A DNA stretch of 64,000 nucleotides from JAFLCM01 sp046154665 (lineage in GTDB: Bacteria > Planctomycetota > Phycisphaerae > Phycisphaerales > UBA1924). The DNA lies in assembly GCA_046154665.1 (NCBI GenBank), contig JBJXFG010000086.1, positions 1 to 64,000 of the forward strand, given 5' to 3'. The notes below the pieces were generated by a model. The model was not told the DNA's origin. It saw nothing but the letters and a program-made list of their open reading frames with translations, and did no database searches. This document shows positions 21,632 through 29,631 of this stretch, piece by piece (positions within the stretch are counted from its first letter, which is position 1; the number at the start of each line of letters is the position of its first letter). A program made the translations under genes and the position numbers.

Positions 21632-21692
21632 GTCCGCGGCACTTCCAGAGGCGGGGGAACACGAGAGGCGGAGGGGCCGGATCAAACGTGCC

Positions 21693-23810
21693 ATGCGACT
21701 GATCACCAAGAAACTCTGGCGGGCCTTCCCCGAACTCGACCGCTTTGACGACGAGAAGTGTCGGCGGTTTGTCAAGACCGCCCAGCGCGGCTTCGCGCCG
21801 ATGCTGGGGCGCCTGGCCCTCAACCTCGCGGCGTTCGTCTTCGTTGTGACGGCCCTCATCGCCGCGGGCGGCACGCTGGTCACCGTGTTCGCCACGCCGG
21901 ACATCAACGTCTCGCCCGCGATGGGCGGGATGGGTCAGCGGTTCAACAGCAACGCATTCATGTACGGCTGGGTCGCTGTCGTGGTCGGAGCCGTGGTGGC
22001 GGCGTGCATGACCTCGCTGGTGGTCCGCGATCAGTTGCTGCGCCGTCGCGTGGCCTTGTTCATCAAAGCCCGCGGCCACTGCCCGCGCTGCCGCTACACG
22101 CTGCTCGGCATCCGCGTGCCTGAGTCGCTGAAGATCAACTGCCCGGAGTGCGGGCTTGAGCTTGAGGTGGACGAGGCGCTGACGGAACTCGCGCCGAGTG
22201 CCGGAGGAGGAAGACCGTCCGACGGAACCCCGACCGTCAGGGAGGGGCCTCTTTCGACCATCGAAGGTTCGCCCCCGCCGGCCACGCCGCCGGCGGCGTC
22301 ACGAGACCGCCGCTTCGTCCGCGCCCCTGAGGAAACAGGTTGGCTGCCCAAGTGGGTGACGCCGCGGGCACGCCGCTGGCTGGTCCGCGGCGCGATCGTG
22401 CTGCCGATCCTCGTGGTGGTGGTACCGGCGGCGTGGTGGGGGTTGTCGTGGTGGTCGCTGCAGCGTCAGGCGGCGCGGGCATCGGCGGCGCGGGTCGGGC
22501 TGGTCAACATCGACAAGATCAGCGAATCGCTCAACCCGCCGGACGACGGCTCGCGCGATGCGTGGGATATCTTTGAGGGGCTGCATCTCGTCATGCAGCA
22601 GGCGGAGACCGAGGTTGAGGCCGCGGTGACCCCCGACATGGTGGAGGGGATCGAGAAACGCTGGGCCAACGACCAGCCCTTCTGCGATTTCGCGCTGCTG
22701 GTTCGAAGCTACCGCGAAGCCGACCCATCGCGGAGCAAGGGCTTCGGCCGCATCAACGCAGACCTGGCGAGGAAGGCGCTGGCCCGGATGGCGGAGCTCG
22801 GCATTGATCGGCATCTTGAAGCGTTGATCGGGGCCAGGCGCGCGGTGATGCGCATGCCGACGTTCGTGCCGGGGCAGCCGCCGGACGTCACGAGCGTTCC
22901 TTACTCGGAGCTGCGACAGGCGTGCCTCGCGCTGTGCGGGCGGATGAGCGAGGCGATTTCCGCGAACGATGAGGCGGAGTTCACGCTGGCCCTGCGCGGG
23001 GCGCTGGCGCTCACGCGGATGATCGAGCGACATCCGATCTTCGTGTCTCGGCTGGTGTCGAGCTTGCTCGAGTGGATGATCTTGGAGCTTTTGCAGGACG
23101 AACTGGCCCGGAGCAGCCCATGGCCTCTTGCGCGGCTCGACGCCGTCGAGGCTGCTCTGCTTGAGTTCTCTGTCGGAAACGTGCCGATGCGGGCGGTGCT
23201 CAACGGCGAGCGCGAGCACGGACTCGACATGATGCGGCACATGTTCGAGAACGCGGCGTGCATCGGACTGGGGCAGGCGGTTGCCGCCGCGGCGCGGTTT
23301 GCGCCCGACGGCACAGAGAATCTCCCGATCGGATCGCTCGAGGAAAACGAGGCGGACCTCAATCTCTACATCGACGCCATCATCGCCGTTGCCGAACGAG
23401 AAGGTCAGGAGTCAGGTTCTGAGCCGCCGTCGCCCCGGTTCCTGCCTGTCGCGTCGCTCGTTCCGTGGATGGCCCGAGCGACGGAGAACGACCGCGCCAC
23501 CCTTGTTTACCGCCGCGGCGTGCGTCTGCTCATCGCCATCGAACGCTTTCGTGCGGCCCGCGGCAGGCCGCCGGGGTCGCTCGGTTCGCTCGTGCCCGAG
23601 TTCCTGCATGAGATTCCGAAGGACCCCTTCGCGAAGGACGCGAAGTTCCGATACCGCGTCGATCCCGGGGGATACATCCTCTACTCGGTCGGAGCCGACG
23701 GCGAAGACCACGGCGGCGTGGGTGACATCGCGGATCGCGCGTCGCTCGACAAATCAAAGAGCGGTGCTCCGGCCGACTTCATCCTGCATCGCCCACCAAA
23801 CAAGCCGTGA
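21693..23810 (+). CDS. Membrane protein with zinc ribbon and pseudopilin-like C-terminus
   Basis: 705 residues, function unknown. Two N-terminal membrane helices (about 48-70 and 85-110) precede a rubredoxin-like zinc ribbon, CPRCRYTLLG…INCPECGLEL (about residues 130-155). A low-complexity linker follows, then a third helix near 235. The soluble part is helical. It ends in a module common in planctomycetes, 'GRPPGSLGSLVPEFLHEIPKDPFAKDAKFRYRV..GGYILYSVGADGEDHGG', which resembles the C-terminal beta region of type II secretion pseudopilins. The linker translates a 25-bp repeat also found at 11645. A hairpin (23817-23840) follows the stop. Confidence 0.8.
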   Translation: MRLITKKLWRAFPELDRFDDEKCRRFVKTAQRGFAPMLGRLALNLAAFVFVVTALIAAGGTLVTVFATPDINVSPAMGGMGQRFNSNAFMYGWVAVVVGAVVAACMTSLVVRDQLLRRRVALFIKARGHCPRCRYTLLGIRVPESLKINCPECGLELEVDEALTELAPSAGGGRPSDGTPTVREGPLSTIEGSPPPATPPAASRDRRFVRAPEETGWLPKWVTPRARRWLVRGAIVLPILVVVVPAAWWGLSWWSLQRQAARASAARVGLVNIDKISESLNPPDDGSRDAWDIFEGLHLVMQQAETEVEAAVTPDMVEGIEKRWANDQPFCDFALLVRSYREADPSRSKGFGRINADLARKALARMAELGIDRHLEALIGARRAVMRMPTFVPGQPPDVTSVPYSELRQACLALCGRMSEAISANDEAEFTLALRGALALTRMIERHPIFVSRLVSSLLEWMILELLQDELARSSPWPLARLDAVEAALLEFSVGNVPMRAVLNGEREHGLDMMRHMFENAACIGLGQAVAAAARFAPDGTENLPIGSLEENEADLNLYIDAIIAVAEREGQESGSEPPSPRFLPVASLVPWMARATENDRATLVYRRGVRLLIAIERFRAARGRPPGSLGSLVPEFLHEIPKDPFAKDAKFRYRVDPGGYILYSVGADGEDHGGVGDIADRASLDKSKSGAPADFILHRPPNKP
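22225..22249. repeat. 25-bp repeat copy within CDS
   Basis: Identical to 11645-11669. It encodes part of the linker between the zinc ribbon and the third membrane helix of the 705-residue protein. Confidence 0.75.
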
Positions 23811-23812
23811 GT

Positions 23813-23840
23813 GTGCCACCGACCCGTCCTCGGGTCGGTG
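23813..23840. repeat. Solo GTGCCAC hairpin E3, probable terminator
   Basis: GTGCCAC (23813-23819) overlaps the perfect 10-bp hairpin CACCGACCCG / CGGGTCGGTG (23817-23826 and 23831-23840, loop TCCT). It begins two bases after the preceding stop. No facing GTGGCAC half was found within the next 200 bp, so this is half of a doublet. Confidence 0.7.
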
Positions 23841-23876
23841 TTCTCCTCGCACAACTGCTTCACGAATCGCCCGAAC

Positions 23877-24003
23877 AACGAGCCCCGAGCGTCAGCGAGT
23901 GGGTCTGCTCTTCTACTTCGTGAGTCTCACGAAGACACCCGTCGCTCACGCTCTGGGCTCGTTGAAGGCGGAATGCACCCATCGCTCACGCTCCGGGCTC
24001 GTT
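23877..24003. repeat. AACGAGCCC-family element plus extra half copy
   Basis: An 87-bp unit (23877-23963) has inverted AACGAGCCC…/…GGGCTCGTT ends and a central palindrome of 9-bp arms CTTCGTGAG/CTCACGAAG. A second right end (23977-24003) follows after 13 bp. It occupies the convergent gap between two genes. Confidence 0.7.
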
Positions 24004-24022
24004 CAAGGCCGCCCGCGTGCGC

Positions 24023-25297
24023 TCACTGCCCCCGGCTCACATTCCCGTCCCGGTCCGCCTCGATCAGGTACATCGTCGGCAGCAGGTAGTTCTTGCCGTC
24101 GTAGACGAACACCTGGCCGGACACCTTGAACTCGAGAGCCACGGCGTGGGCCTGCGTCAGGCGCTCCATCTCCTGCAGGTTCAGGCAAGGCAACAGCCGC
24201 ATCGGCAGCAGCGACTGCGCGAGCGCGGGATCGGCCTGCGCGGCATCGGCTTGCGGGTTCTGGTTGGTCTTGCCGCCGGTGCCCGGGTCGCGGGCGGCTC
24301 GCGGCATGCCGGTGCCGTTGTCGGGGGCGAAGATGAGTTCGCCCATCGGGCCGCGCAGCAGCCGTCCGCGCCGTGAGGCGAGCATGGTGCCTTCGCGGAT
24401 GAGGCGGGCGTTGGCCGCGCCGGCCGCGGAAGCGTTGCCGTTGCTGGTGTTGTCGGCGTTGCCCGCGGGCTGGGTGGGTGTGCCGCCGCGCTCGAACGCG
24501 GAGTTCTGGCCCGGCGCGGTCATGGGCACGGGCGGCACCGTCTGGTTCGGGGTGGCCTTGTCGATCTCGCGCAGGATGTCGTCGGGGTCGTCGGAGGCGC
24601 CGCCGGCCCTTGCCGGGGCCGTGCCGCCGGGAAGTTGCGAAGGGTTGACGCCGCGGCCCATGAGATCGTCGAGCCCGCGCCGGGCTTCATCGCGTTCGTC
24701 GTCGCTCATCTCGCCGACGCCCGCGGGCACGACGGATTCCGCGAGCGTCACGAAAAACGTCGGCAGCAAGTAGTTCCGCCCCTTGTAGACCGTCACGCGG
24801 CCGCTGACGCGGAACGTCACCGTCTCAGGCCGGGCCTCGACGATGCGGCGCATCTCCATCAGTTTGAGGCTGGGCACGACGGCCATCGGTGCATCGGTCA
24901 CGCCGTCGGTCGTGGGATCGAAGACAAACGCCCAGCGCTCGGCTCCCAGCGGACGGAGCCAGCCCTGACGATCGGACAGGAACGCGCCCTCGCGCAGCAG
25001 ACGCCGCGCGGGTCGGCGCGACGCGGGCTGGCCCGAGCCCTCGGCGGTGAGCACGACACCCCGGTTGGGAACGGCGTCGGAGGGAGGTTCTTCGGCGAAG
25101 GCGGCGGTCGAAAGCGACAACAACACGATGGCGAGCCCATGGACCGTCGATCGCAGCGTGCCACTGACCGGTCCTCCGGTCCGCGCGTGCGGCGCGCGAT
25201 TGCTGTCTACTCGAAGAATCCCGGAAAAACCGCACTGACCCGCGGACGGGTCCGTGGCACGGGCGTGCCGAGCCGTGTTGGTCAGTCGCAGCATCAT
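24023..25297 (-). CDS. Secreted protein with an internally duplicated ~100-residue module
   Basis: No family recognised. From ATG 25297, whose ATGA overlaps the upstream stop, it has 424 residues. A hydrophobic segment (HGLAIVLLSLSTAAFA) sits unusually far in, at about residue 53-68, after sequence translated from repeat doublet E4. The mature part holds two copies of one module. Each starts R.LREG..L..R.G.L (RLLREGAFLSDRQGWLRP and RLIREGTMLASRRGRLLR). Each ends with an EM.R… helix and F.VSG.V.VY.G.NYLLPT (TFRVSGRVTVYKGRNYLLPT and EFKVSGQVFVYDGKNYLLPT). A Gly/Pro/Asn-rich linker joins them. The start is uncertain. Confidence 0.75.
   Translation of the reverse strand: MMLRLTNTARHARATDPSAGQCGFSGILRVDSNRAPHARTGGPVSGTLRSTVHGLAIVLLSLSTAAFAEEPPSDAVPNRGVVLTAEGSGQPASRRPARRLLREGAFLSDRQGWLRPLGAERWAFVFDPTTDGVTDAPMAVVPSLKLMEMRRIVEARPETVTFRVSGRVTVYKGRNYLLPTFFVTLAESVVPAGVGEMSDDERDEARRGLDDLMGRGVNPSQLPGGTAPARAGGASDDPDDILREIDKATPNQTVPPVPMTAPGQNSAFERGGTPTQPAGNADNTSNGNASAAGAANARLIREGTMLASRRGRLLRGPMGELIFAPDNGTGMPRAARDPGTGGKTNQNPQADAAQADPALAQSLLPMRLLPCLNLQEMERLTQAHAVALEFKVSGQVFVYDGKNYLLPTMYLIEADRDGNVSRGQ
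25158..25260. repeat. GTGCCAC hairpin doublet E4, inside a CDS
   Basis: 103 bp. GTGCCAC (25158-25164) with hairpin GACCGG/CCGGTC (loop TCCT) faces hairpin GACCCG/CGGGTC (25237-25242 and 25247-25252, loop CGGA) closed by GTGGCAC (25254-25260). It lies between the coupled start codon and the signal-peptide-like segment of the 24023-25297 gene. Confidence 0.75.
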
Positions 25298-25728
25298 CGC
25301 GAAGGCTCCATCGTGCGGACGGTCAGGCCGGGAACCTGTTCTATCGGCTCGACGCCGCCGCTTCCTCCCGCCCCTCCGTCGAAGCGCCCGCGCCATGTCC
25401 GCCGGCGCTGCGGATCGTTCTCGGTGAACGGTGGCGTCACCGCAAGATCGTGCGGGCGATCGATGTTCAGACGCAGCACGATCTCGCCGCGTTCGTCGGT
25501 CACGCCCGATGCGCCGGCGACGCCCGCCTCCGACAACGTCTCAAGGCTCACCGGCAGCGGCACCTCGGACATCGCGATCGGAGCGGCGTGCACAAGGGCC
25601 CCACTCACCGGCCCACCCTCGGCGTTCTCGACACGCAGCCGGACCGTCGGGCCCGATGAGCAGCCCACCTGCAGCGTGCCCGCGAGGGCCACCAGCATCA
25701 AACCAGTACGTCGAACCGCTCGATTCAT
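25294..25728 (-). CDS. Small lipoprotein with carboxypeptidase-regulatory-like fold
   Basis: A 144-residue predicted lipoprotein. From ATG 25728 (MNRAVRRTGLMLVALAG) it has a lipobox LQVGC. A single beta domain with 'VRLRVENAEGGPVSGALVHA' and 'GVTDERGEIVLRLN' looks like the transthyretin/carboxypeptidase-D regulatory fold. Its stop overlaps the next start as ATGA, so it is translationally coupled to the duplicated-module protein, and the pair probably works together at the envelope. The longer frame from 25911 runs antisense into the promoter region of the carbonic anhydrase and is not preferred. Confidence 0.75.
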   Translation of the reverse strand: MNRAVRRTGLMLVALAGTLQVGCSSGPTVRLRVENAEGGPVSGALVHAAPIAMSEVPLPVSLETLSEAGVAGASGVTDERGEIVLRLNIDRPHDLAVTPPFTENDPQRRRTWRGRFDGGAGGSGGVEPIEQVPGLTVRTMEPSR

Positions 25729-25939
25729 GACGTCACGATAACGCCCCCGGGCGCGGCGGACCAGTTGAAAAGGTCGCAGGAATCGGAACGCACCCTCGGG
25801 GAAACACGGGGTGGGTGGGATCGAGTGGAGCGGGCCGTCGGATTGGCCGATGGGCGCGTGTCTCCGTCGCTCCCTCGGGGGAGGGGCGGCGGGTCGATGA
25901 GACTCGGACACCGTTCACACCGAAGTAGAAGGAACCGCC

Positions 25940-26911
25940 ATGACGCCGAACCTGAATCGGACCTCCATGTTTACCGCCGCGTTGATGCTCTGCGCCGGGA
26001 CGGCCCTCGGCGGCGGATCGCACGCCAGCCCCACCGGCCACGGCAGCACGCCGCCCGCCCCCAAGCCCGCCTCCTCCGAACCTTCCAAGACGCTGCGCAT
26101 GGGCGCGACGCCCAAGGCCAGCGACGACGATGCGGCCCACAAGCCCGCGGCCCAGCCCGCGTCCAAGCCCGTCGCGAAGTCCGCCGCGGCCCCCGCGACG
26201 GCTCCCAGCGCCCACGCCTCGGCGGCCGATGGCCCCAGCGCCGAGCAGGCCCTGGCGTGGCTCAAGGAAGGCAACGCCCGCTTCGTCAAGCAGAACACGG
26301 AAAACCCGAACTCGAACGCGGAGCGGATCAGCGAGACCGCCGCCGGTCAGCATCCCTTCGCGTCGATCCTGTCGTGCGCCGATTCGCGCGTGCCCGTTGA
26401 GCGGGTGTTCGACCGCGGCGTGGGCGATCTGTTTGTCGTGCGCGTGGCCGGGAACGTCGCCGGCGAGAGCGAGACCGGGACTCTCGAGTACGGCACGGGC
26501 CATCTGCACACGCCGCTGCTGGTGGTCATGGGCCACACGGCGTGCGGCGCGGTGAACGCGGCCGCCAGCGGTGCCGAACTCCACGGGGCGGTGGCGAAAC
26601 TGGTCGGGCGCATCCAGCCCAGCGTCGAGCAGGCCCGCGCTCAGTTCCCCGAACTCAAGCCCGAGCAGATCACCCCGATCGCCATCCGCCTCAACGTGAT
26701 GCAAACCATCGAGAATCTCATCACGCAGAGCGAAGGGATCGGCAACCTCGTCCGTGAGAACAAGCTCGAAATCGTGGGCGCGATCTACGACCTGAACTCC
26801 GGCACGGTCCACTTCCTGGGCGAACACCCCCAGGAGACGGCGCTGCTGAAGCAGCCGCGCGAGAGCGGCGACGCCCACGCGGACGCCGAGCCGAGCAAGA
26901 GCGGGCACTGA
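25940..26911 (+). CDS. Secreted beta-class carbonic anhydrase
   Basis: Interconverts CO2 and bicarbonate using zinc. 323 residues. The signal peptide (SMFTAALMLCAGTALGG) is followed by about 75 residues of Ala/Pro/Lys-rich linker. The catalytic domain from about 100 has the beta-class zinc ligands C146 and the D148/R150 dyad in CADSRVP, H199 and C202 in GHTACGA, and the VRVAGNVAG strand. Periplasmic location follows from the signal peptide. ATG 25940 is preceded by GTAGAAGGAACC, a good ribosome site. No transporter is adjacent. Confidence 0.92.
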   Translation: MTPNLNRTSMFTAALMLCAGTALGGGSHASPTGHGSTPPAPKPASSEPSKTLRMGATPKASDDDAAHKPAAQPASKPVAKSAAAPATAPSAHASAADGPSAEQALAWLKEGNARFVKQNTENPNSNAERISETAAGQHPFASILSCADSRVPVERVFDRGVGDLFVVRVAGNVAGESETGTLEYGTGHLHTPLLVVMGHTACGAVNAAASGAELHGAVAKLVGRIQPSVEQARAQFPELKPEQITPIAIRLNVMQTIENLITQSEGIGNLVRENKLEIVGAIYDLNSGTVHFLGEHPQETALLKQPRESGDAHADAEPSKSGH

Positions 26912-27063
26912 TTCAACTCGTCCGATCGCGCGATCAACCCGGACTCTTCACCGCCCACCGCTTCACGCGGTGGGTTATTCGTTGGGAGATTCGAAGCGCG
27001 AGGAGAACGGGAATCCAGAGTGATACCCACTCCGGGTGATCTCCGGGCGTTCGGTGTTCGTGG

Positions 27064-27136
27064 GCTGGCCCGCGCGAGCGCTTCGGGGTCTCCAAAGGCC
27101 CGTCGCCACCAACCCGAAGCGCCCGCGAGGGCCGGC
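27064..27136. terminator. Repeat-derived hairpin between convergent genes
   Basis: Arms of 24 bp (27064-27087 and 27113-27136) pair with three mismatches or wobbles around a 25-nt loop. The right arm carries the CCCGAAGCGCCCGCGAGG phrase of a dispersed repeat. Its position between the stops of the carbonic anhydrase and the STAS gene suits a two-way terminator. Confidence 0.5.
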
Positions 27137-27185
27137 GCACGACCACCCCAAGCCCGTGCTTCACCCGGGATGCACACACCGCGCT

Positions 27186-27659
27186 TCAACCGAGCGCCAG
27201 CGCCTCATCCACGCTCGGCACGAAGGTGAACTTGGCGTCGAGTTTGAGCATGCGCAGGAACTGGCGCTGCCGTTCGGGCAAGCCGGCGATGTAGAGCTTT
27301 GCGGCGCGGTCGGCGCAGTGTTCGTCGGCCTGGAGCAGGACAGTGATGCCGATGGAGGAGATGAGGCCGACCGCGGACATGTCGAGGATGCACGTGGCGT
27401 GGTCGCGGTTGGGGAGGTGGCGCTTGACGGCGCGCAGCAGAGCCTCGCCCGAATCATGGGTGAGTTCGGGCGGACAAGTGACGACGAGGGCCTCGCCGTC
27501 ACGGCCTGCGAGATGGTGGGAAGGGGCGACCACGGGCTGAGTGTGGACGGTTGTTCGGGGTTCGTCAATAGGAGGGGCGTGGGCAATGGGCCTTGGGCAG
27601 CGGGAAAGGCGTCCGGCGCGGTTGGCAGCGGCCTGTGGAACAGTTGGGGTGGCGAGCAA
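27186..27659 (-). CDS. STAS-domain anti-sigma-factor antagonist
   Basis: A SpoIIAA/RsbV-like switch protein of up to 157 residues. The STAS domain begins near residue 50: 'ALVVTCPPELTHDSGEALLRAVKRHL', then 'CILDMSAVGLISSIGITVLLQADE', where the central Ser-Ser is the usual phosphorylation site. In known systems a kinase inactivates and a PPM phosphatase reactivates such proteins. The TTG at 27659 lacks a ribosome site and the first 40 residues translate repeat-like DNA. A GTG at 27533 giving 115 residues is a good alternative. The SpoIIE-type phosphatase at 16 kb is a plausible but unproven partner. Confidence 0.8.
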   Translation of the reverse strand: MLATPTVPQAAANRAGRLSRCPRPIAHAPPIDEPRTTVHTQPVVAPSHHLAGRDGEALVVTCPPELTHDSGEALLRAVKRHLPNRDHATCILDMSAVGLISSIGITVLLQADEHCADRAAKLYIAGLPERQRQFLRMLKLDAKFTFVPSVDEALALG

Positions 27660-28166
27660 GCCTGTTCGGGAATCCCCATTGACCGGAAGGGGGGGTTTCG
27701 GGTATTGTTACCGGTCTTGATTCCGTTTCTTTGGTGCGTGCCGGGGCGATCCTGTCGGATCAACTCGGCACGAAAGGACATCCAGCGATGCGCATGGCGA
27801 TCCACCATGTTCGGTAGTTCCGCTCCAGTGTCCACCCGCGTGGCGATTGCCGCGCGTGGCCTGGGTGTGGCGCGTCGCCTCACCGCCTCGGTCGTGTGAC
27901 CGGGCTTGTGCCCCCCCTGACAACTTCAAGGCGGGCCGAGCACCCGGGCTCATGCTCTGGGTGTGTGCGGCTTCGTTCGGTCCGACGCGGGTTCTGAGTG
28001 TCACTCAGCGCCCCGGCGCGGCGGCGGTGGTTCGGCACGGGTCGCGCTCGTCCGTCCGGCTCGATTGTTTCTCATTCCCCCGTTCGACATCTCGAAGGAT
28101 CGACATCCCGAGGCTTCCGACATCCCGACATTTTGGCAGACAACCCGCTGAAAGAGACTCGACGCC
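27660..28166. other. Long leader region upstream of nusA
   Basis: 507 bp with no supported gene. The usual nusA neighbour rimP is not here in any frame. A tiny frame, ATG 27788 to 27817 (MRMAIHHVR), follows an AAAGGACA site, and a 29-residue frame starts at 27810; both could be leader peptides but have no family support. A G-run lies near 27690. The region presumably carries the promoter and leader of the nusA operon. Confidence 0.45.
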
Positions 28167-29540
28167 ATGAATAACCCTGAAATGCTCCGCATCATTGAAT
28201 CGATCGCCCGCGACCGCAACGTGGACCGCGAGTTGCTCATTTCAGACCTCGAGCAGGCGATGGTCTCGGCGGCCCGCAAGTTTTACAACTCGATCGATAC
28301 CGAAGAGTTCGTGTGCAAGCTCGACCGCGCTTCCGGCCAGATGCAGATGACGCGTCACGGCGAGCCGATGACCATCGAGCCGCAGTCGTTCGGGCGCATC
28401 GCCGCCCAGACCTTCAAGCAGGTGATGATCCAGAAGTTCCGCGAAGACGAGCGGAACAGCGTGTACGAGGCCTTCTCAAAGAAGGTTGGCGACATCGTCA
28501 CCGGCACGGCCCAGCGCTACGAGGGCGGGGCGCTGGTGGTGACGGTGGAGCGGGCCGAGGCGTTCATGCCGCGGAGCGAGCAGATCCCCGGCGAGCAGTT
28601 CAACGCGGGCGACCGGGTGCGGTGCCTGATATTGGACGTTCGCGACGCGGGTTCGCAGATCAAGATCGTGCTGAGCCGCAGCCACCCGGACTTCATCAAG
28701 CGGTTGTTCGAGGTCGAGGTGCCGGAAGTTTCGGAGCGGGTGATCGAGATCAAGGCGATGGCCCGCGAGGCGGGGTACCGCACCAAGCTGGCGGTGAGCA
28801 GCGTCGACAACAAGGTCGACGCCGTGGGCGCGTGCGTCGGCGTGCGCGGCAGCCGCATCAAGAACATTGTCGATGAGCTCAACGGCGAGAAGATCGACAT
28901 CGTGCGCTGGAACGAGTCGTCGCAGATTTTGATCGCCAACGCGCTCAAGCCGGCTGAGGTCGCGGAGATCTCGCTGTGCTTCGAACTGGGTCGGGCGACG
29001 GTGGTGGTGAACGACGACCAACTGTCGCTGGCGATCGGAAAGCGCGGGCAGAACGTCCGTCTGGCGGCGCGGCTGACGGGGTGGGACATCGACATCCTGA
29101 CGCCGATCGAGTTCAACAAGGGCTTGGAGACCATGTCCGAAGCCTTGAAGCAGATCGAGGGCGTGACCGAAGAGATGCTCGACCGGCTGGCGGCTCTGGG
29201 CATGATCAGCGTGTTCGACATCGAGGATGTTGGCGCCGACGTGCTCAAGCAGGAGCTGAACGTCGACGACGCGATCGCGGCCCGGATCGTCGATGTGGCG
29301 GCGGTGCGTGCCAAGGACGTCGCGGCCCAGCAGGCCAAGGACAAGGAAGAGGCCGAGAAGAAGCGGATGGAGGACGACGCCACCACCAAGCGGCTGCTCG
29401 AAGGCGGGCTTGGCGCGAACGTCGAGACTTCGGCGGCCGACGAGGCACGGGCCGACGACATCCTGGGGCTGGGTGGCGGTTCGCCGGCCGCGGAGACTGC
29501 TGCCCCCGCCGAGGCGGAGCAGCAGCCCGCGAACGGGTGA
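28167..29540 (+). CDS. nusA: Transcription termination/antitermination factor NusA
   Basis: Binds RNA polymerase and nascent RNA to control pausing, termination and antitermination. The 457-residue protein has the N-terminal RNA-polymerase-binding domain (EMLRIIESIARDRNVDRELLISDLEQAMVSAARK), an S1 domain (about 130-200), two KH domains (VDAVGACVGVRGSRIKNIVDELNGEKIDIV and LAIGKRGQNVRLAARLTGWDIDI) and a helix-hairpin-helix acidic-repeat-like segment near 330-375. An Ala/Glu/Lys tail follows. It is first in an operon with infB, DUF503, rbfA and an HhH protein, a widely conserved order. The GAAAGAG upstream of ATG 28167 is a weak ribosome site. Confidence 0.97.
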   Translation: MNNPEMLRIIESIARDRNVDRELLISDLEQAMVSAARKFYNSIDTEEFVCKLDRASGQMQMTRHGEPMTIEPQSFGRIAAQTFKQVMIQKFREDERNSVYEAFSKKVGDIVTGTAQRYEGGALVVTVERAEAFMPRSEQIPGEQFNAGDRVRCLILDVRDAGSQIKIVLSRSHPDFIKRLFEVEVPEVSERVIEIKAMAREAGYRTKLAVSSVDNKVDAVGACVGVRGSRIKNIVDELNGEKIDIVRWNESSQILIANALKPAEVAEISLCFELGRATVVVNDDQLSLAIGKRGQNVRLAARLTGWDIDILTPIEFNKGLETMSEALKQIEGVTEEMLDRLAALGMISVFDIEDVGADVLKQELNVDDAIAARIVDVAAVRAKDVAAQQAKDKEEAEKKRMEDDATTKRLLEGGLGANVETSAADEARADDILGLGGGSPAAETAAPAEAEQQPANG

Positions 29541-29631
29541 GCGTGCGTTTCGGCGTGTGATGAAGCTGATTTGATGCGTCGGTGTGTGGTCGGTTGGTTC
29601 CCTGAGATTCGTTGCAACGGAGAAGCCATTG

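Noticed and set aside
27660..28166. rimP upstream of nusA
   Set aside because: No frame in this region resembles RimP.
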